From NCBI GenBank assembly GCA_018266055.1, contig JAFDYT010000002.1, positions 205,657 to 269,656 on the forward strand: 64,000 bases of DNA. The letters run 5' to 3'. The stretch comes from Bacteroidota bacterium (GTDB lineage Bacteria > Bacteroidota > Bacteroidia > Cytophagales > Cyclobacteriaceae). Each line of letters starts with the position of its first letter. Position 1 is the stretch's first letter. The position numbers and the translations under genes were made by a program. The notes under the pieces are model-generated. The model was not told the DNA's origin, did no database searches, and saw only the letters and a program-made list of their open reading frames with translations. Below are positions 16,782 through 27,700 of the stretch, piece after piece.

Positions 16782-18005
16782 TTATCTCACTTTCAAAGTC
16801 GCCAAACATAAAATCGCTAACAAAATCCCGATGATCCAAAAACGTGTTACAATTTTCGCCTCAGGGATATTTTTCTTCTGATAATGATGATGCAGCGGCG
16901 ACATCAGGAAAATCCTTCTCCCTTCGCCGTATTTTTTCTTTGTGTATTTGAAATACGATACCTGCATGATCACTGAAATGTTTTCTACCAGGAAAATTCC
17001 GCACAACAAAGGAATCATCAACTCTTTACGAACTGCGAGTGCCAACACTGCGATGATCCCTCCGAGCGAAAGGCTTCCAGTGTCGCCCATAAATACTTGT
17101 GCGGGATAAGCGTTGTACCACAAGAACCCAAGACATGCTCCGACAAAGGCCGTACAGAAAATTACCAGCTCACTCAGGTTAGGAATGTACATGATGTTGA
17201 GGTACGAACTAAAGTCAACACGACCGGAGAGATACGCGAGGATGGCGAGCGTTAACCCAATGATACCCGACGTACCTGCCGCCAGACCATCAATGCCATC
17301 GGTAATGTTAGCACCATTGGACACTGCGGTGATGATGAGGATAACAAACAAGGTGTAAATGATCCATGTATAATTTTTATCCAGACCAAACAACAAACTA
17401 CTGTAGTCGAACTCATTGTTTTTTAAAAACGGTACAGTAGTCTTCGTGGACTTCACATCAAGGTCCGATTTATAATCGGAAGGCAACGGCGCGACTTCAA
17501 CACTTGCCACTGCTGCCGGAACGTTTTCACGGATAACGACATGATCATTAAAATAAAGCGTGAGCCCGACAATCAATCCAATGGTCACCTGACCAACAAT
17601 TTTAAATCGACCAGCCAATCCTTCCTTGTTCTTTTTAAATACCTTAATATAGTCGTCGAGGAAACCAATCGTTCCCAGCCACACGGTAGTAGCGATCAAT
17701 AAGATCACATACACGTTGTCGAGTTTGGCCATCAATAACGTCGGGATCAGAATCGCGGCGATGATAATTAGCCCGCCCATGGTAGGTGTACCTTTCTTTT
17801 GCATCTGACCTTCTAATCCTAAATCGCGGATGTCTTCGCCGACTTGTTTTCTTCTCAGGAATGCAATCAGTCGTTGGCCAAACGTAATAGTTATTAACAG
17901 AGAAAGAACTGCCGCCACACCAGCGCGGAAAGAAATGTATTGAAACAGTCCTGCGCCTGGAAGGTTGAAGTGCTTGTCGATATAGTCAAAGAGGTAGTAC
18001 AGCAT
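16782..18005 (-). CDS. mraY: Phospho-MurNAc-pentapeptide translocase MraY
   Basis: This 407-residue, roughly ten-helix enzyme makes lipid I on the inner face of the membrane. Active-site motifs are [16 protein letters not shown] (about 115-130), [15 protein letters not shown] (about 231-245), [12 protein letters not shown] and the terminal-region [11 protein letters not shown]. It is longer than the roughly 360 residues of E. coli MraY because of an insert of about 60 residues after residue 160, a form usual in Bacteroidota. Start and murE stop overlap as TAATG (18003-18007). Confidence 0.97.
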   Translation of the reverse strand: MLYYLFDYIDKHFNLPGAGLFQYISFRAGVAAVLSLLITITFGQRLIAFLRRKQVGEDIRDLGLEGQMQKKGTPTMGGLIIIAAILIPTLLMAKLDNVYVILLIATTVWLGTIGFLDDYIKVFKKNKEGLAGRFKIVGQVTIGLIVGLTLYFNDHVVIRENVPAAVASVEVAPLPSDYKSDLDVKSTKTTVPFLKNNEFDYSSLLFGLDKNYTWIIYTLFVILIITAVSNGANITDGIDGLAAGTSGIIGLTLAILAYLSGRVDFSSYLNIMYIPNLSELVIFCTAFVGACLGFLWYNAYPAQVFMGDTGSLSLGGIIAVLALAVRKELMIPLLCGIFLVENISVIMQVSYFKYTKKKYGEGRRIFLMSPLHHHYQKKNIPEAKIVTRFWIIGILLAILCLATLKVR

Positions 18006-19468
18006 TAATTAGCAAACATTTTTAGCATCCGATCCAATACTTCTTTATCATCAAAAGGGTGCTTCACACCTTTTATCTCCTGGTAAGTTTCATGGCCCTT
18101 GCCCGCCACCAGAATAATGTCCTTTTCTTTAGCCAGCATGCACGCCGTCTTAATGGCCTCTTCGCGATCGGCCATCACAAGGGTTTTCTTGGCATCTGTT
18201 GGCCCCACTCCCTTTTGCATCTCGCGAATGATTTCCATTGGATCTTCGCTGCGCGGATTGTCGGAAGTGAAAATCACTTTCGTGGAATACTTGCAGGCAA
18301 TGGCCGCCATCAAAGGACGCTTGGTTTTATCGCGGTCGCCGCCGCATCCTACTACCGCAATCACTTGTTCGTTGCCCGTACGGAAATGCTCGATTGTCTC
18401 CAGCACGTTCTTGAGTGCATCTGGTGTGTGCGCATAGTCAACAATAGCCGTAAACTTGGAGCCAGGCCGCACCAACTCAAACCTTCCCACAGCGCCGGTG
18501 AGTGACGACAACTTCATCAACACCATTTCCTGATCTTCGCCCAGTAACAGTGCTGCTCCATACACGGCGAGCAAATTGTACGCGTTGAAATCGCCGATCA
18601 GCTTAAACCACACGTTGCGCCCGCCGATTTCTATTTCAAGGCCTTCGATGGAGTTGGTAATAATTTTTCCTTTGAAGTCGGCCATTTTTTTAAGGCCATA
18701 CGTCTTCTTACTTGCTTTACAGTTTTGAAGCATCACCATGCCGCGTTTGTCATCCACATTTACAAGCGCAAAAGCATCCGACGACAGTCCGTCAAAAAAT
18801 CCTTTCTTAGCGCGGATGTAACTCTCGAACGTGTGATGATAATCGAGGTGATCGTGCGTGATGTTGGTGAATAGCGCTCCAACAAAATGAAGCCCTTCTA
18901 TTCTTCCCTGATCAACCGCGTGGGAACTCACTTCCATGAAGCAGTGCGTGCAGCCCGCTTCAATCATCTGCACCAGCAATTCATTAATTTGAATTGGATC
19001 CGGCGTCGTGTGCGTAGCAGAAATATCTTTGTCCACAATCTTATTCACAACTGTGGACAACATTCCGACTTTATAATTTAGTGTGGTGAACAGCTTATAT
19101 AATAGAGTAGCAACTGTCGTCTTCCCGTTCGTGCCGGTAACTCCGGTAAGCTTAATTTTTTGCGATGGATTGTCGTAAAAGTTTGAAGCCATGATGCCAA
19201 GCGCTTTGGCACTTCCCTTCACCGTTACGTAAGTGACCGCATCAGAAATAGATTCCGGCAACTTGTCACACACAATAACTGTTGCTCCACTTCCCACCGC
19301 TTTTTCAATAAAGGCATGACCATCCATTTGGTGGCCTTTGATAGCCACAAACAAAAAGCCCTGCTTTACCTTTCGTGAATCAAAGGCAATTCCTTTCACC
19401 TCCACATCCATATTTCCGGAAGTGGAAGTAATGTTGACTTTGTATAATATGTCGCGAAGGTTTTTCAA
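18005..19468 (-). CDS. murE: UDP-MurNAc-tripeptide synthetase MurE (meso-DAP type)
   Basis: This 487-residue Mur ligase adds the third stem-peptide residue. The ATP loop is [15 protein letters not shown] (about 109-123), and the C-terminal domain holds [11 protein letters not shown] and the substrate motif [12 protein letters not shown] is the motif associated with meso-diaminopimelate ligases, so the wall is predicted to be DAP-type. The start is TTG (19466-19468), which forms a TTGA overlap with the ftsI stop codon. That tight coupling supports this start. Confidence 0.97.
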   Translation of the reverse strand: MKNLRDILYKVNITSTSGNMDVEVKGIAFDSRKVKQGFLFVAIKGHQMDGHAFIEKAVGSGATVIVCDKLPESISDAVTYVTVKGSAKALGIMASNFYDNPSQKIKLTGVTGTNGKTTVATLLYKLFTTLNYKVGMLSTVVNKIVDKDISATHTTPDPIQINELLVQMIEAGCTHCFMEVSSHAVDQGRIEGLHFVGALFTNITHDHLDYHHTFESYIRAKKGFFDGLSSDAFALVNVDDKRGMVMLQNCKASKKTYGLKKMADFKGKIITNSIEGLEIEIGGRNVWFKLIGDFNAYNLLAVYGAALLLGEDQEMVLMKLSSLTGAVGRFELVRPGSKFTAIVDYAHTPDALKNVLETIEHFRTGNEQVIAVVGCGGDRDKTKRPLMAAIACKYSTKVIFTSDNPRSEDPMEIIREMQKGVGPTDAKKTLVMADREEAIKTACMLAKEKDIILVAGKGHETYQEIKGVKHPFDDKEVLDRMLKMFAN

Positions 19469-21555
19469 CTTAGTTTCAAATAAATTCTGCTTCCTTTTGA
19501 AAATCGTGACCCTGGTGTAAGCGACTGCTCCGCCACACGACCCTTGCCACCGAAATACACGCGCAGTCCGGCCCGCTCTAATAAATAGATCGCATCACGA
19601 AACGTCATGCCCGTTACGTCAGGAACAAGGTCTTTCACCACGGGATTTTTCTTCCATACAATGGCATTTGCATTTTTGGTGGCGCGCACCCATTCCTCCT
19701 CCGTTGTCGTGTGGTTGGATACGCCGAGCTCGTTGCTGATCATGGTTACTTCTTCCTGACGGCCTGAGCGAAGTGTAGGGAAAACTCCAGGCTCAGTCAC
19801 TTTCTTTTGTTCCATCGCCTGATGCAGATTGATATCGCGCGAGTAGATGTTGTCGGCAATGTCTTTAAACACCGGACCGGCCACGCTGTTTCCGTATTGA
19901 TAAATTCCTTTCGGGTTTTTGATCAGTACAATCGCTGAATATTTTGGCGCATGTGCAGGGAAGTACCCCACGAACGACGTGATGTATTTTTTCACATACT
20001 GTCCGTCTTTCAGAATCTGTGCGGTTCCGGTTTTACCGGCAATGCGGTAGTAGGGATTTTTAAGGTTCTTGGCTGTACCGCGCTCCACTACACCTTCCAA
20101 CAGCAACTTGAGTTGGGCCAACGTTTTGTCGGAGCAAATTTTGGAATTAAGTGTTTCGGTTTCGAACGTTTGTATTGTGTTTTCCGCCTGACTTATCGCC
20201 GTTACAAAAACGGGTTTGATCATTTTACCGTCGTTGGCAATAGCGTTGTAGATCGCCAGCGTATGTAGCGGAGAAATTTCAAAGCCATAGCCATAGGCCA
20301 TCCAAGGCAACGTAATGCCGCTCCAGCCTTTGTCTTTCGGACGAGTGATTTTAGGATACAACTCACCGGAGATTTGCAAACCCAATGGTTTTGAAAGATG
20401 CCAGTCGTCGATGTGCGACAAGAACTTTTCAGGTCGTGTTCCAAAATGTTTATCAGCCAGCTTGGCCATCGCAATGTTTGACGACTTTTCGAAAGCATCA
20501 CCAATGGTTATTCTTCCGTAGCCACCCTCATCGTGATCCCGCACTTTATTATTGTAAAAAGTAGCAATGCCTTTTCCTGTATTGATCGTATCCGTCAACT
20601 GAATGTTGGTTTCTTCAAGCAACGCCATCATTGTTACAAGCTTGAATGTTGAGCCGGGTTCAAACAAACCACCTACGGCGTGGTTGAGTTTCTCGGTGTA
20701 ATCGCCGTTGCCATCTTTACTGAGGTTGGAGATCGCTTTGATGTAACCCGTTTTCACTTCCATCACCACCACGGTACCGTCGTCAGCATCATGAGCGCGC
20801 ATCGCTTCATACAATGAAGTCTCTGCAACATCCTGCAAGTTGATATCGATGGAAGTTTGAATGTCATAGCCATCCACGGCTTTGATGTTGTTGCCATCGT
20901 ACACAGGCTTCCAGGTGCCGCCGGCGATTTTTTGGAAAAGCGCTTCGCCATCCTGACCGCCGAGCGCTTCATTGAAACTAAATTCCAAGCCTGCACCTTT
21001 CTTGTCCTCGTTTACAAAGCCGATGGTACGACGAGCGAGATTGGAGAACGGGCGATAGCGCACGTCCATCTTTTCAAAGATCACACCGCCTTTGTAGCGA
21101 CCTTCACGGAATATCGGCCAGGCCGACATTTCCTTTTTGGTTTGATAGTTGATCTGCTTGCGGTTGATGGTGATGTATTGTTTGCCGGTGGCGCGCGCAT
21201 CCTTCAGCATTTCGGCATATTCCTTCTTCGACTTGTCTTTGTAATATTTAGAAAGATATTCGGCGAGTGAATCCACTCCTTTCTTAAAGACTTCATCTTT
21301 GGGCAGCGTCGGGTCCATCGCCACTTTATAAAATGGCAACGATGTGGCAAGCAGACTTCCGTTTTCAGCGTAAATGTTTCCGCGAGTAGCTTCTACTTTT
21401 TTATAGTCGAACATCGTCTCTTCGGCCATCTTCGCCCACTTGGCTCCCTCCACCATTTGGATGTGACCCACTTTCGCAGCCACACAAATCGCAAAGATCA
21501 CCACTCCTAAAAAGGCGACGCGTACTCTTATTAATATGGACTTCTTAATATTCAC
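19465..21555 (-). CDS. ftsI: Septal peptidoglycan transpeptidase FtsI (PBP3) with a PASTA domain
   Basis: The 696-residue class B PBP has an N-terminal membrane anchor (about 8-30) and a dimerisation domain including EATRGNIYAENG. In the transpeptidase domain the SxxK nucleophile is STFK at 302-305, SxN is at 358-360, and KTG is at 508-510. A single PASTA domain (about 640-696, VPDVTGMTFRDAIYLLERAG) ends the protein. It crosslinks septal wall made by FtsW. The start is GTG at 21553-21555, inside the last codons of ftsL (11-bp overlap). Confidence 0.97.
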   Translation of the reverse strand: MNIKKSILIRVRVAFLGVVIFAICVAAKVGHIQMVEGAKWAKMAEETMFDYKKVEATRGNIYAENGSLLATSLPFYKVAMDPTLPKDEVFKKGVDSLAEYLSKYYKDKSKKEYAEMLKDARATGKQYITINRKQINYQTKKEMSAWPIFREGRYKGGVIFEKMDVRYRPFSNLARRTIGFVNEDKKGAGLEFSFNEALGGQDGEALFQKIAGGTWKPVYDGNNIKAVDGYDIQTSIDINLQDVAETSLYEAMRAHDADDGTVVVMEVKTGYIKAISNLSKDGNGDYTEKLNHAVGGLFEPGSTFKLVTMMALLEETNIQLTDTINTGKGIATFYNNKVRDHDEGGYGRITIGDAFEKSSNIAMAKLADKHFGTRPEKFLSHIDDWHLSKPLGLQISGELYPKITRPKDKGWSGITLPWMAYGYGFEISPLHTLAIYNAIANDGKMIKPVFVTAISQAENTIQTFETETLNSKICSDKTLAQLKLLLEGVVERGTAKNLKNPYYRIAGKTGTAQILKDGQYVKKYITSFVGYFPAHAPKYSAIVLIKNPKGIYQYGNSVAGPVFKDIADNIYSRDINLHQAMEQKKVTEPGVFPTLRSGRQEEVTMISNELGVSNHTTTEEEWVRATKNANAIVWKKNPVVKDLVPDVTGMTFRDAIYLLERAGLRVYFGGKGRVAEQSLTPGSRFSKGSRIYLKLS

Positions 21556-21952
21556 CTTTCTTCACTACGATTTTAAAAGGAGGCTTTAAACTTTCTTCCA
21601 GGCCCATTGACTTCACGCGACGGGCTACTTCGCTCTGCTTGCTGGCAAACATCACGTCGGCTTTCAGCGTGGTGAAGTCCGCGCGCAGGTCTTCCACTTC
21701 AGATTGAGCCTTGTCGATGGCGCGCGTTGCTTTGTCGGCATAGTGTGTGTTGCTGATGTACAGCAAGCTCAAGAAGACCACAAACAATATTTTAGGAAGG
21801 TATTGCACCGGAAATCCTTCCTCGAAATACGATTCCAGTTTCAGGCGTTTTTCAAAACCTGAGAACATACTCTTGCCAGGAGCCTTTTCAGGCTTGATGC
21901 GAACGTCGTTGGTACGTTCGGCGGCTTCTGGTTTTAACTTGTTCTCTGCCAT
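21545..21952 (-). CDS. ftsL: FtsL-like division protein
   Basis: The 135-residue bitopic protein has a basic cytoplasmic N-terminus, one hydrophobic segment (about 50-66, ILFVVFLSLLYISNT) and a periplasmic coiled-coil (about 72-110, with KAQSEVEDLRADFTTLKADV). This architecture and its place between rsmH and ftsI identify it as the FtsL subunit that activates FtsW-FtsI. Sequence similarity to proteobacterial FtsL is minimal, as expected. Its 3' end overlaps the ftsI start. Confidence 0.88.
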   Translation of the reverse strand: MAENKLKPEAAERTNDVRIKPEKAPGKSMFSGFEKRLKLESYFEEGFPVQYLPKILFVVFLSLLYISNTHYADKATRAIDKAQSEVEDLRADFTTLKADVMFASKQSEVARRVKSMGLEESLKPPFKIVVKKGEY

Positions 21953-22006
21953 ATGCTGATTCTGTTGGTGTTTGTTATTTTTTAATTCAAAACCAACTCT
22001 TTCGTT

Positions 22007-22918
22007 TCAAATTCTCTTTGCTACTCTAAGTTTTGCGCTTCGCGCTCTATTGTTTGCTTCTATCTCTTCTTCCGAAGCTTCCACCGGCTTGCGGGTGATC
22101 GCTTCAAAAGGCTTTACTTTATTTCCAAAAAAATCCTTTTCTACTTCGCCAAACATTTTGCCAGTATTGATGTAATTCTTCACCAGCCTGTCTTCCAAGG
22201 AGTGATAACTCATCACCACCAATCTTCCATCGTGCTCCATCACATCGCCACATTGGTGCAAAAAATCTTCAAGGGCCTGCATCTCTTGATTTACTTCGAT
22301 GCGCAGCGCCTGAAACACCTGGGCGAAATATTTATTCTCCTTCCCTCTCGGAGCGATGGACTGCAATGCGGCTTTTAAGTCGAGCGTCGTTTTCAAGGGG
22401 CTTTTCTTCCGCTGATCGACAATCGTTTTAGCCGCAGTTCGTGCATTTTTCAGCTCGCCATACATGCCAAAAAGTTTATGCAGGTCGGCTTCGCTGTAGT
22501 CATTCAGAATGGTGGCGGCGGTAATCCTGGCGTGCTGGTCCATGCGCATATCGAGCGGACCATCAAAGCGGGTAGAAAAACCTCGCGCTGCGGAATCGAT
22601 CTGATGCGATGAAATGCCAAGGTCGGCCAGAATGCCGTTGACTTTATTCACTCCATGCAACTTCAGGTACTGCTTCATGTACCGGAAGTTGGCCTGACAA
22701 AATGTAAAAGAACGATGATGTATTTTTTCGGCTTCTATCCTTGCGTCATCATCCTGATCAAATGCGATGAGCTTGCCGCCTTTTATTTTTTCCAAAATCG
22801 CCAGGCTGTGCCCACCTCCTCCAAAGGTTACATCCACGTAGATGCCTTCGGGATCAATGTTCAGTGCTTCGATGCACTCGCTGAGCATGACGGGCTTGTG
22901 ATACACGCCCTTATCCAT
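22007..22918 (-). CDS. rsmH: 16S rRNA (cytosine(1402)-N(4))-methyltransferase RsmH
   Basis: This 303-residue SAM-dependent enzyme modifies C1402 of 16S rRNA. The N-terminal VYHKPVMLSECIEAL, the SAM loop VDVTFGGGGHS (about 28-38), GILADLGISSHQID (about 95) and the C-terminal VVMSYHSLEDRLVKN (about 235) are all family signatures. A helical insert around residues 140-180 corresponds to the known RsmH accessory domain. It overlaps mraZ by the TAATG arrangement at 22916-22920. Confidence 0.97.
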   Translation of the reverse strand: MDKGVYHKPVMLSECIEALNIDPEGIYVDVTFGGGGHSLAILEKIKGGKLIAFDQDDDARIEAEKIHHRSFTFCQANFRYMKQYLKLHGVNKVNGILADLGISSHQIDSAARGFSTRFDGPLDMRMDQHARITAATILNDYSEADLHKLFGMYGELKNARTAAKTIVDQRKKSPLKTTLDLKAALQSIAPRGKENKYFAQVFQALRIEVNQEMQALEDFLHQCGDVMEHDGRLVVMSYHSLEDRLVKNYINTGKMFGEVEKDFFGNKVKPFEAITRKPVEASEEEIEANNRARSAKLRVAKRI

Positions 22919-23361
22919 TACTCGTTGAGATACTTCTCGGCCAGTTTCGACAATTCACCTGGGTCTTGGATCTGATGCTTCTCATAGATGGTTGGATTCC
23001 ACGCTTCCACTTTCGTTCCGGTGCCCACCAGCAGCACATCTTTGTCGATGTTGGCATAGGTGAGCATGTTTTTCGGCAACAAAAAACGTCCGTTGCCATC
23101 CAGCTCTACCGTGACCACGCCCGACAAAAAGTTTCGCTGGAGTTTGCGGTACTCTTCGTTGAACTCGTTTAACCCTGAAATTTTTGAGAAGACCTTTTTG
23201 AACTCCACCAGAGGGTAAATGATGAGGCATTGCTCAAAACCTTTGCGCACGACCAATTCCTGGCTCTCCCCTTCGGGCAGCTGGGATTTGATCCGCGAAG
23301 GCAGCACAAGGCGGCCTTTGGCATCAAGCTTACACTCATATTGACTGGTGAAGAAAGTCAT
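22918..23361 (-). CDS. mraZ: Transcriptional regulator MraZ
   Basis: From the ATG at 23359-23361 the protein has 147 residues. It contains two SpoVT/AbrB-like halves: QYECKLDAKGRLVLPSRIK near the start and VELDGNGRFLLPKNMLTYA in the second half, the duplicated DNA-binding motif of MraZ. A longer reading frame from a TTG at 23412 is unlikely, because the -7 promoter box (23393-23400) would then lie inside the gene. MraZ is a repressor of its own operon in other bacteria, and three matching repeats sit in the promoter here. Confidence 0.95.
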   Translation of the reverse strand: MTFFTSQYECKLDAKGRLVLPSRIKSQLPEGESQELVVRKGFEQCLIIYPLVEFKKVFSKISGLNEFNEEYRKLQRNFLSGVVTVELDGNGRFLLPKNMLTYANIDKDVLLVGTGTKVEAWNPTIYEKHQIQDPGELSKLAEKYLNE

Positions 23362-23392
23362 AGACGCGTAGTGGTTGTCTTTTCCTCCATAG

Positions 23393-23438
23393 CAAAAATA
23401 AAGATTTTTCAACCACTTCCAACCACTTTACACCACTT
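23393..23438 (-). promoter_or_regulatory. dcw operon promoter with triple MraZ-box repeats
   Basis: On the minus strand, AAGTGG occurs three times at exact 10-bp spacing (23433-23438, 23423-23428, 23413-23418). This matches the known form of MraZ boxes (short GTGG-core direct repeats every 10 bp). A promoter is superimposed: TTG at 23420-23422, a 19-bp spacer and TATTTTTG at 23393-23400. The repeats overlap the -33 element, so MraZ binding should block the polymerase. The predicted start site is about 25 bases before the mraZ ATG. Confidence 0.8.
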
Positions 23439-23559
23439 TTTTACATTTTAAGCTAAAAAGCACTCTATTCTAACATTGCCAATCCACCCTTCTCACCGTC
23501 CGGCTTTCAACAAGAAGCCAAGCTTTGGCCTTCTTCTTATCCTCGTTTTATCAAATAGA

Positions 23560-23594
23560 AAGGCCAGATCCACACATGCAGACCTGGCCTTTTC
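23560..23594 (-). terminator. Intrinsic terminator after the secreted-protein gene
   Basis: The inverted repeat AGGCCAGATC (23561-23570) and GACCTGGCCT (23581-23590) forms a stem of about 10 bp with one mismatch and a 10-base loop, flanked by AAA and TTT. It lies 63 bp after the stop of the gene at 23657 and before the dcw promoter region. It insulates dcw from upstream transcription. Confidence 0.65.
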
Positions 23595-23656
23595 TCACGC
23601 AGCACTAACCTTTACATCACGTTATCATTAGCACCTGAGAGGGTGCTTTATAGCTT

Positions 23657-24721
23657 TTATTTTGTGTATTCGGTATGGCTTCCGAATCCATCTTTCTCAA
23701 TATGAAAGTCGATGCCCAGCATTCCGGCAGTTCCGGTAAATGTATCGGTAGCTGCTGTAGCCGCGCGGAACACCCGGCAGATCAGAAAACTGGAGATGGT
23801 TTTGCCTGTTCCAGAAATACCGGCAAACTCAGTAATGGCATGCTTAAAGGCTGTGACAGAACCAACAGGTGCAATCGGATCTTCTGCATAAATAACAGTT
23901 GTGTTTCCAAAAACGCTGGCAATGTTCACCCATGTATATTCCAATCCCCAACGCACTTTAGTGGCACCGACGTCGGTGGTAGTCAGCCAGTGTATGTGAG
24001 GGTAAATGGTGCTACCTTCTTTCCAATCATGGGGTAGTTGAACCGTAAAATAAAGCTCTTGCTCGGTATTCGCACTAAAGAAATACGTGAAGACTCCTTG
24101 GCTTCCTGCGCCGTCGGTTTTAACCGCTGATATTGTGGGAGGACTGCTGTTCCCATTGGAAGTAGAAAACACAGGAACTTGTAGATCAGTAAATACCGTG
24201 GCTGCTCCTGCAAATGAAATCGTGCCATCGGCATCAAAGACAGTCTGGTCTGTGCCGTTACCGATCGCGGTAACGCCTGTGCTGCTAATAGTCATCCGCG
24301 AGGTGTTGTTTGTTTTCACCACAAGACCTTGCGCATCCGTTGTGCCAATAAAGTTGGTGCCGGGTGTGGTGCCAGTGTTTCCTGCAAGTTTCCAATCGGA
24401 GCCTGAAGCTACCAGTTTTGTCCATACGGGTGCCACGGTGGTACCCGAATTAAAGTAATATCCTTTGCCCTCGGCGAGTGCGGCATTAGTGTTGTACACC
24501 AAAAGGCTGTGGGCCGGTGTAGCAATTGTTGTAGCATCAGTCAATGAAGTAAGGTTGATTTGCGGAATTAACATTCCTTTGTTGGCGCTGGATACATCCA
24601 ACATCGCCGATGCGTCCGGGGCGTTGCCGGTTGAGTTAACGCCTACATTTTGTGCCTGACCATAAAAGGCCACGAGCAGAAAACAGGCAAGTGGTTTGAA
24701 AAAAAGATTATGCGTTTTCAT
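23657..24721 (-). CDS. Secreted protein of unknown function (Bacteroidota surface type)
   Basis: The 354-residue protein has a signal peptide (about 1-23, ending YGQAQ). The mature N-terminus NVGVNSTGNAPDASAMLDVS and GMLIPQINL are common openings of Bacteroidota exported proteins that resemble phage-tail or adhesin repeats. The rest is predicted beta-rich and low in cysteine, with FYFTVQLPHDW-like segments and a C-terminal GMLGIDFHIEKDGFGS. No T9SS tail or catalytic motif is seen. It lies 34 bp downstream of the large T9SS cargo gene and may share its transcript. Confidence 0.65.
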   Translation of the reverse strand: MKTHNLFFKPLACFLLVAFYGQAQNVGVNSTGNAPDASAMLDVSSANKGMLIPQINLTSLTDATTIATPAHSLLVYNTNAALAEGKGYYFNSGTTVAPVWTKLVASGSDWKLAGNTGTTPGTNFIGTTDAQGLVVKTNNTSRMTISSTGVTAIGNGTDQTVFDADGTISFAGAATVFTDLQVPVFSTSNGNSSPPTISAVKTDGAGSQGVFTYFFSANTEQELYFTVQLPHDWKEGSTIYPHIHWLTTTDVGATKVRWGLEYTWVNIASVFGNTTVIYAEDPIAPVGSVTAFKHAITEFAGISGTGKTISSFLICRVFRAATAATDTFTGTAGMLGIDFHIEKDGFGSHTEYTK

Positions 24722-24755
24722 ATTCTAACGGATTAAAGGTTTACTACTAAGTCGT

Positions 24756-27700
24756 TTATTTCTTAATGATTTTCTTAACAATATTTTGATGGTTCACCCG
24801 TACACTGATCAGGTACAGCCCCGATGACAACTCTTCTGTGGAAAAGGTAACAGAGGTTTCGCCGTTGGCATTGGGTGATTGAACTTCGTTGATAATTCCG
24901 CCGAGTGAATTCATCAGTGTAGCCGATTCGATGCCGTCAGGCGATGATACGGTAACTGCATTCGTCACCGGGTTAGGATACACCGTCAGGCCGTCTTTCA
25001 AACTTGGCTCTACGCCGGTAACAACAGTTACTACAAACGGAACCGAACCTGAAAGCTCGCAACCATTAACAGAAACCACTACACGGTAAGTGCCGCTCAC
25101 TGCAGGTGTAATGAGTGGTTGAGTTGCTCCGGCGATGGGCTGATCGTCAAGATACCATTGAATGTTTTTTTGGTAATCAATAGAGAGCGTTTTGTCATTC
25201 ACATGAATGGCCACTGCCGGTGCTGTAGCATGAAAAGTGAGCACAAACCGACTACTTCCCTGCGACGCCGGGTCGGAAGTGACATCAAATGGATATTGCA
25301 TGTTGTTGGTGAGTGCGGCGGAAGCATTGGCAAACTTATCTTCCAGCAACAGGTTTACATCTCCAAGAAAAGAATCAATCCCTGTAAAGGTCAGCGTGTA
25401 GTGACCTGCAACTGCATCGGTAATGTTGATTTTGATTTTAGTGTCGCAGGTGAGTGACGACCATGAGTTGATTGCCAGTGCATCGTTATTGCTAGATAGT
25501 GTAGAAATATTGAACGATTGGTTCTTGAGTTTCATCGCATCGGCATTGTGGTCAAAGGCAGGTGTAGCATCAGTCCTGAAGTTGATCACGCAATCATCCC
25601 ACTTGCTGCCTTGCGCCATGGTGATGCGCAATAAATCAGAAGTACCACTTTTCCTGAAAAAGGTTGTCTGCTTGGCCGAGGCTTTTACGTTTTCGTTGGC
25701 CGATAGTACTGGTACGCCGTCGCCATTTGCTTTTACCCAAAATCCCTGGCCCATGGCGATGTGCTGAGAGGCGCCGTTTGTACCGGCTATACCATTCCAG
25801 GTAGCAACTTTTGACGACTCACCACCATTGTCGGTCATATAAATGGCTGCATCAAGATTGGTTTTGGTCCAGCCAGACGGCGCGTCCCAATCGATAGTAG
25901 AAGGGAAAGGATTGCCCACAAGATTCCATCCGTCATTTTCAATCTTGCCTGAAGAGGTAAATGTTACCGGAAAAGTGATGGGTGTGATATTTCCGGTATT
26001 GAGCGTACCGCTTACATCCCACATGGTTGAAGTAAGGATATTTCCGCGCACGTAGAAGGTGTATCCTTTTCCAGGTGTTAATGTTTCAGTATTTGCGTGA
26101 GCCGGAAAGTTTACATAGCCATCGTTAAGATCGGCAGCGCCACTGGAGTTGATGTCGGTAATCACCGTCTCATCATAAGCAAACATGGTCTGGCTAGTGC
26201 TACAGCCCGAGCACACACTCGTGCCGGTAAATGGGCCTGTGACCGGAATCTCATTTTGAATGTCAGCCACGGTTGCATTTTGCACCGGCGATGAAATGTA
26301 CCGGTAAATCCTACCTCCATTTGCACCTTCCTGTGCCATAAACCGCTGCACAGTGACCTTGCCGGAAACGCTCGCACCAGATTCAAGAATAGCCACCGAC
26401 GCATCTTGTGTCGGCTCTTCCCCCGATGACAGCATGGTGAATACAGACGTATTACTGCTGCCGTCGGCATCGAATGTGACGTTGTTGGCGAGCTTTAATT
26501 CGCCCGCCATGTTCTGGCTGGATTCGATACTCAACCCGGGTTGGGCCGAAGTATTGGTAACGGTGATATTATTAAAGTCAGTAACTCCTGATCCTGAAAT
26601 CCGCTGCATACCTGAGGTACCAGAAAATTTTACGGTGCCCGAGTTGTGGGCAAACGTTCCGCTGGAAATCGTACAGTTCCCTTTCAACTCCAATGTATCC
26701 GAAGTGGAAGCAAAGAATGCTCCGGATACGGTGAATGGACCCGTCACCGAAATTTTGTTAGTGCCACCCAGAAAGACGCCACCGGAAAATGTAGCGCCGT
26801 TGGTGATGGTTATTTTATTTGTGCCTTGCGTAATCGTGCCGCTGTATCCAGAGTTAACCTGAAACCCACTCACTGTAAGGTCAGCGTTCAACACGCAATT
26901 CCCATCTTTGGCTCCATCAAATACGATAACATCGGTAGCTGTAGGAACACCGGCATTGCCCGCCCCGCCTGGAGTTTGCGACCAATTCGAAGTAAGGTTT
27001 GAGGACGAGCCTCCCGCCGAAACCCAATACCGATTTGCACCGAGCGTTCCGACTACCCACCAGGGCTGCAAGTCATTGGCGCTGACTGACGCGACAGTGA
27101 CAGTGTTGCTGCTGGTGTTGACGGTGCTGGCCAGGATGTTGTCTGTCCAACTCGATAATGTGCTGTTATAACGGTTGGCTTTCAAGTTACTTTCGGTAAT
27201 GGTATTCCCGGTGGTCGTAACTTCTGCATCAAGGTAGGTAAAGATCAGGTTGGTAAGTGCGGGTTTGGTAGTGTACCCTTGCGCATTCACTTGCCAAAAA
27301 CGGTCGGTCACGTAATTGGAGAAATCCAAGCCTGCAATACCGTTCATGTTCGCCACGCCAGTAGGCAATTGCGCGCTGTTTTGCCAGCCGGTTTCATAGG
27401 TTGAAAAAACAAAGTTGCCACTCGCTCCGGAACCGGCAGCTTTGGTGAACGTAAGTGGCATGTACGTTCCTCCAAATCCCCAGGGAACAGTGTAGGTACC
27501 AGTGGTGGTGCCGATGTTCCATTTGATCTTGTTGCTTTCCCCTTCGCTCAGGATGTACCCTGATGTTCGGGTAATAGCATTTGAGGCCGGATTGGCGAGC
27601 ACGAGGTTTGCCCCATGCGTGATATTGACTACTCCTCCGTTAAGCACAAGCCTGCCCTGCCCAATAGCAAGAGAGCCTGTTAGCAGAAGAGCAGCTAGCA

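Noticed and set aside
23511..23536. Imperfect palindrome GAAGCCAAGCTTTGGCCTTC
   Set aside because: A better terminator lies next to it; no independent evidence of function.
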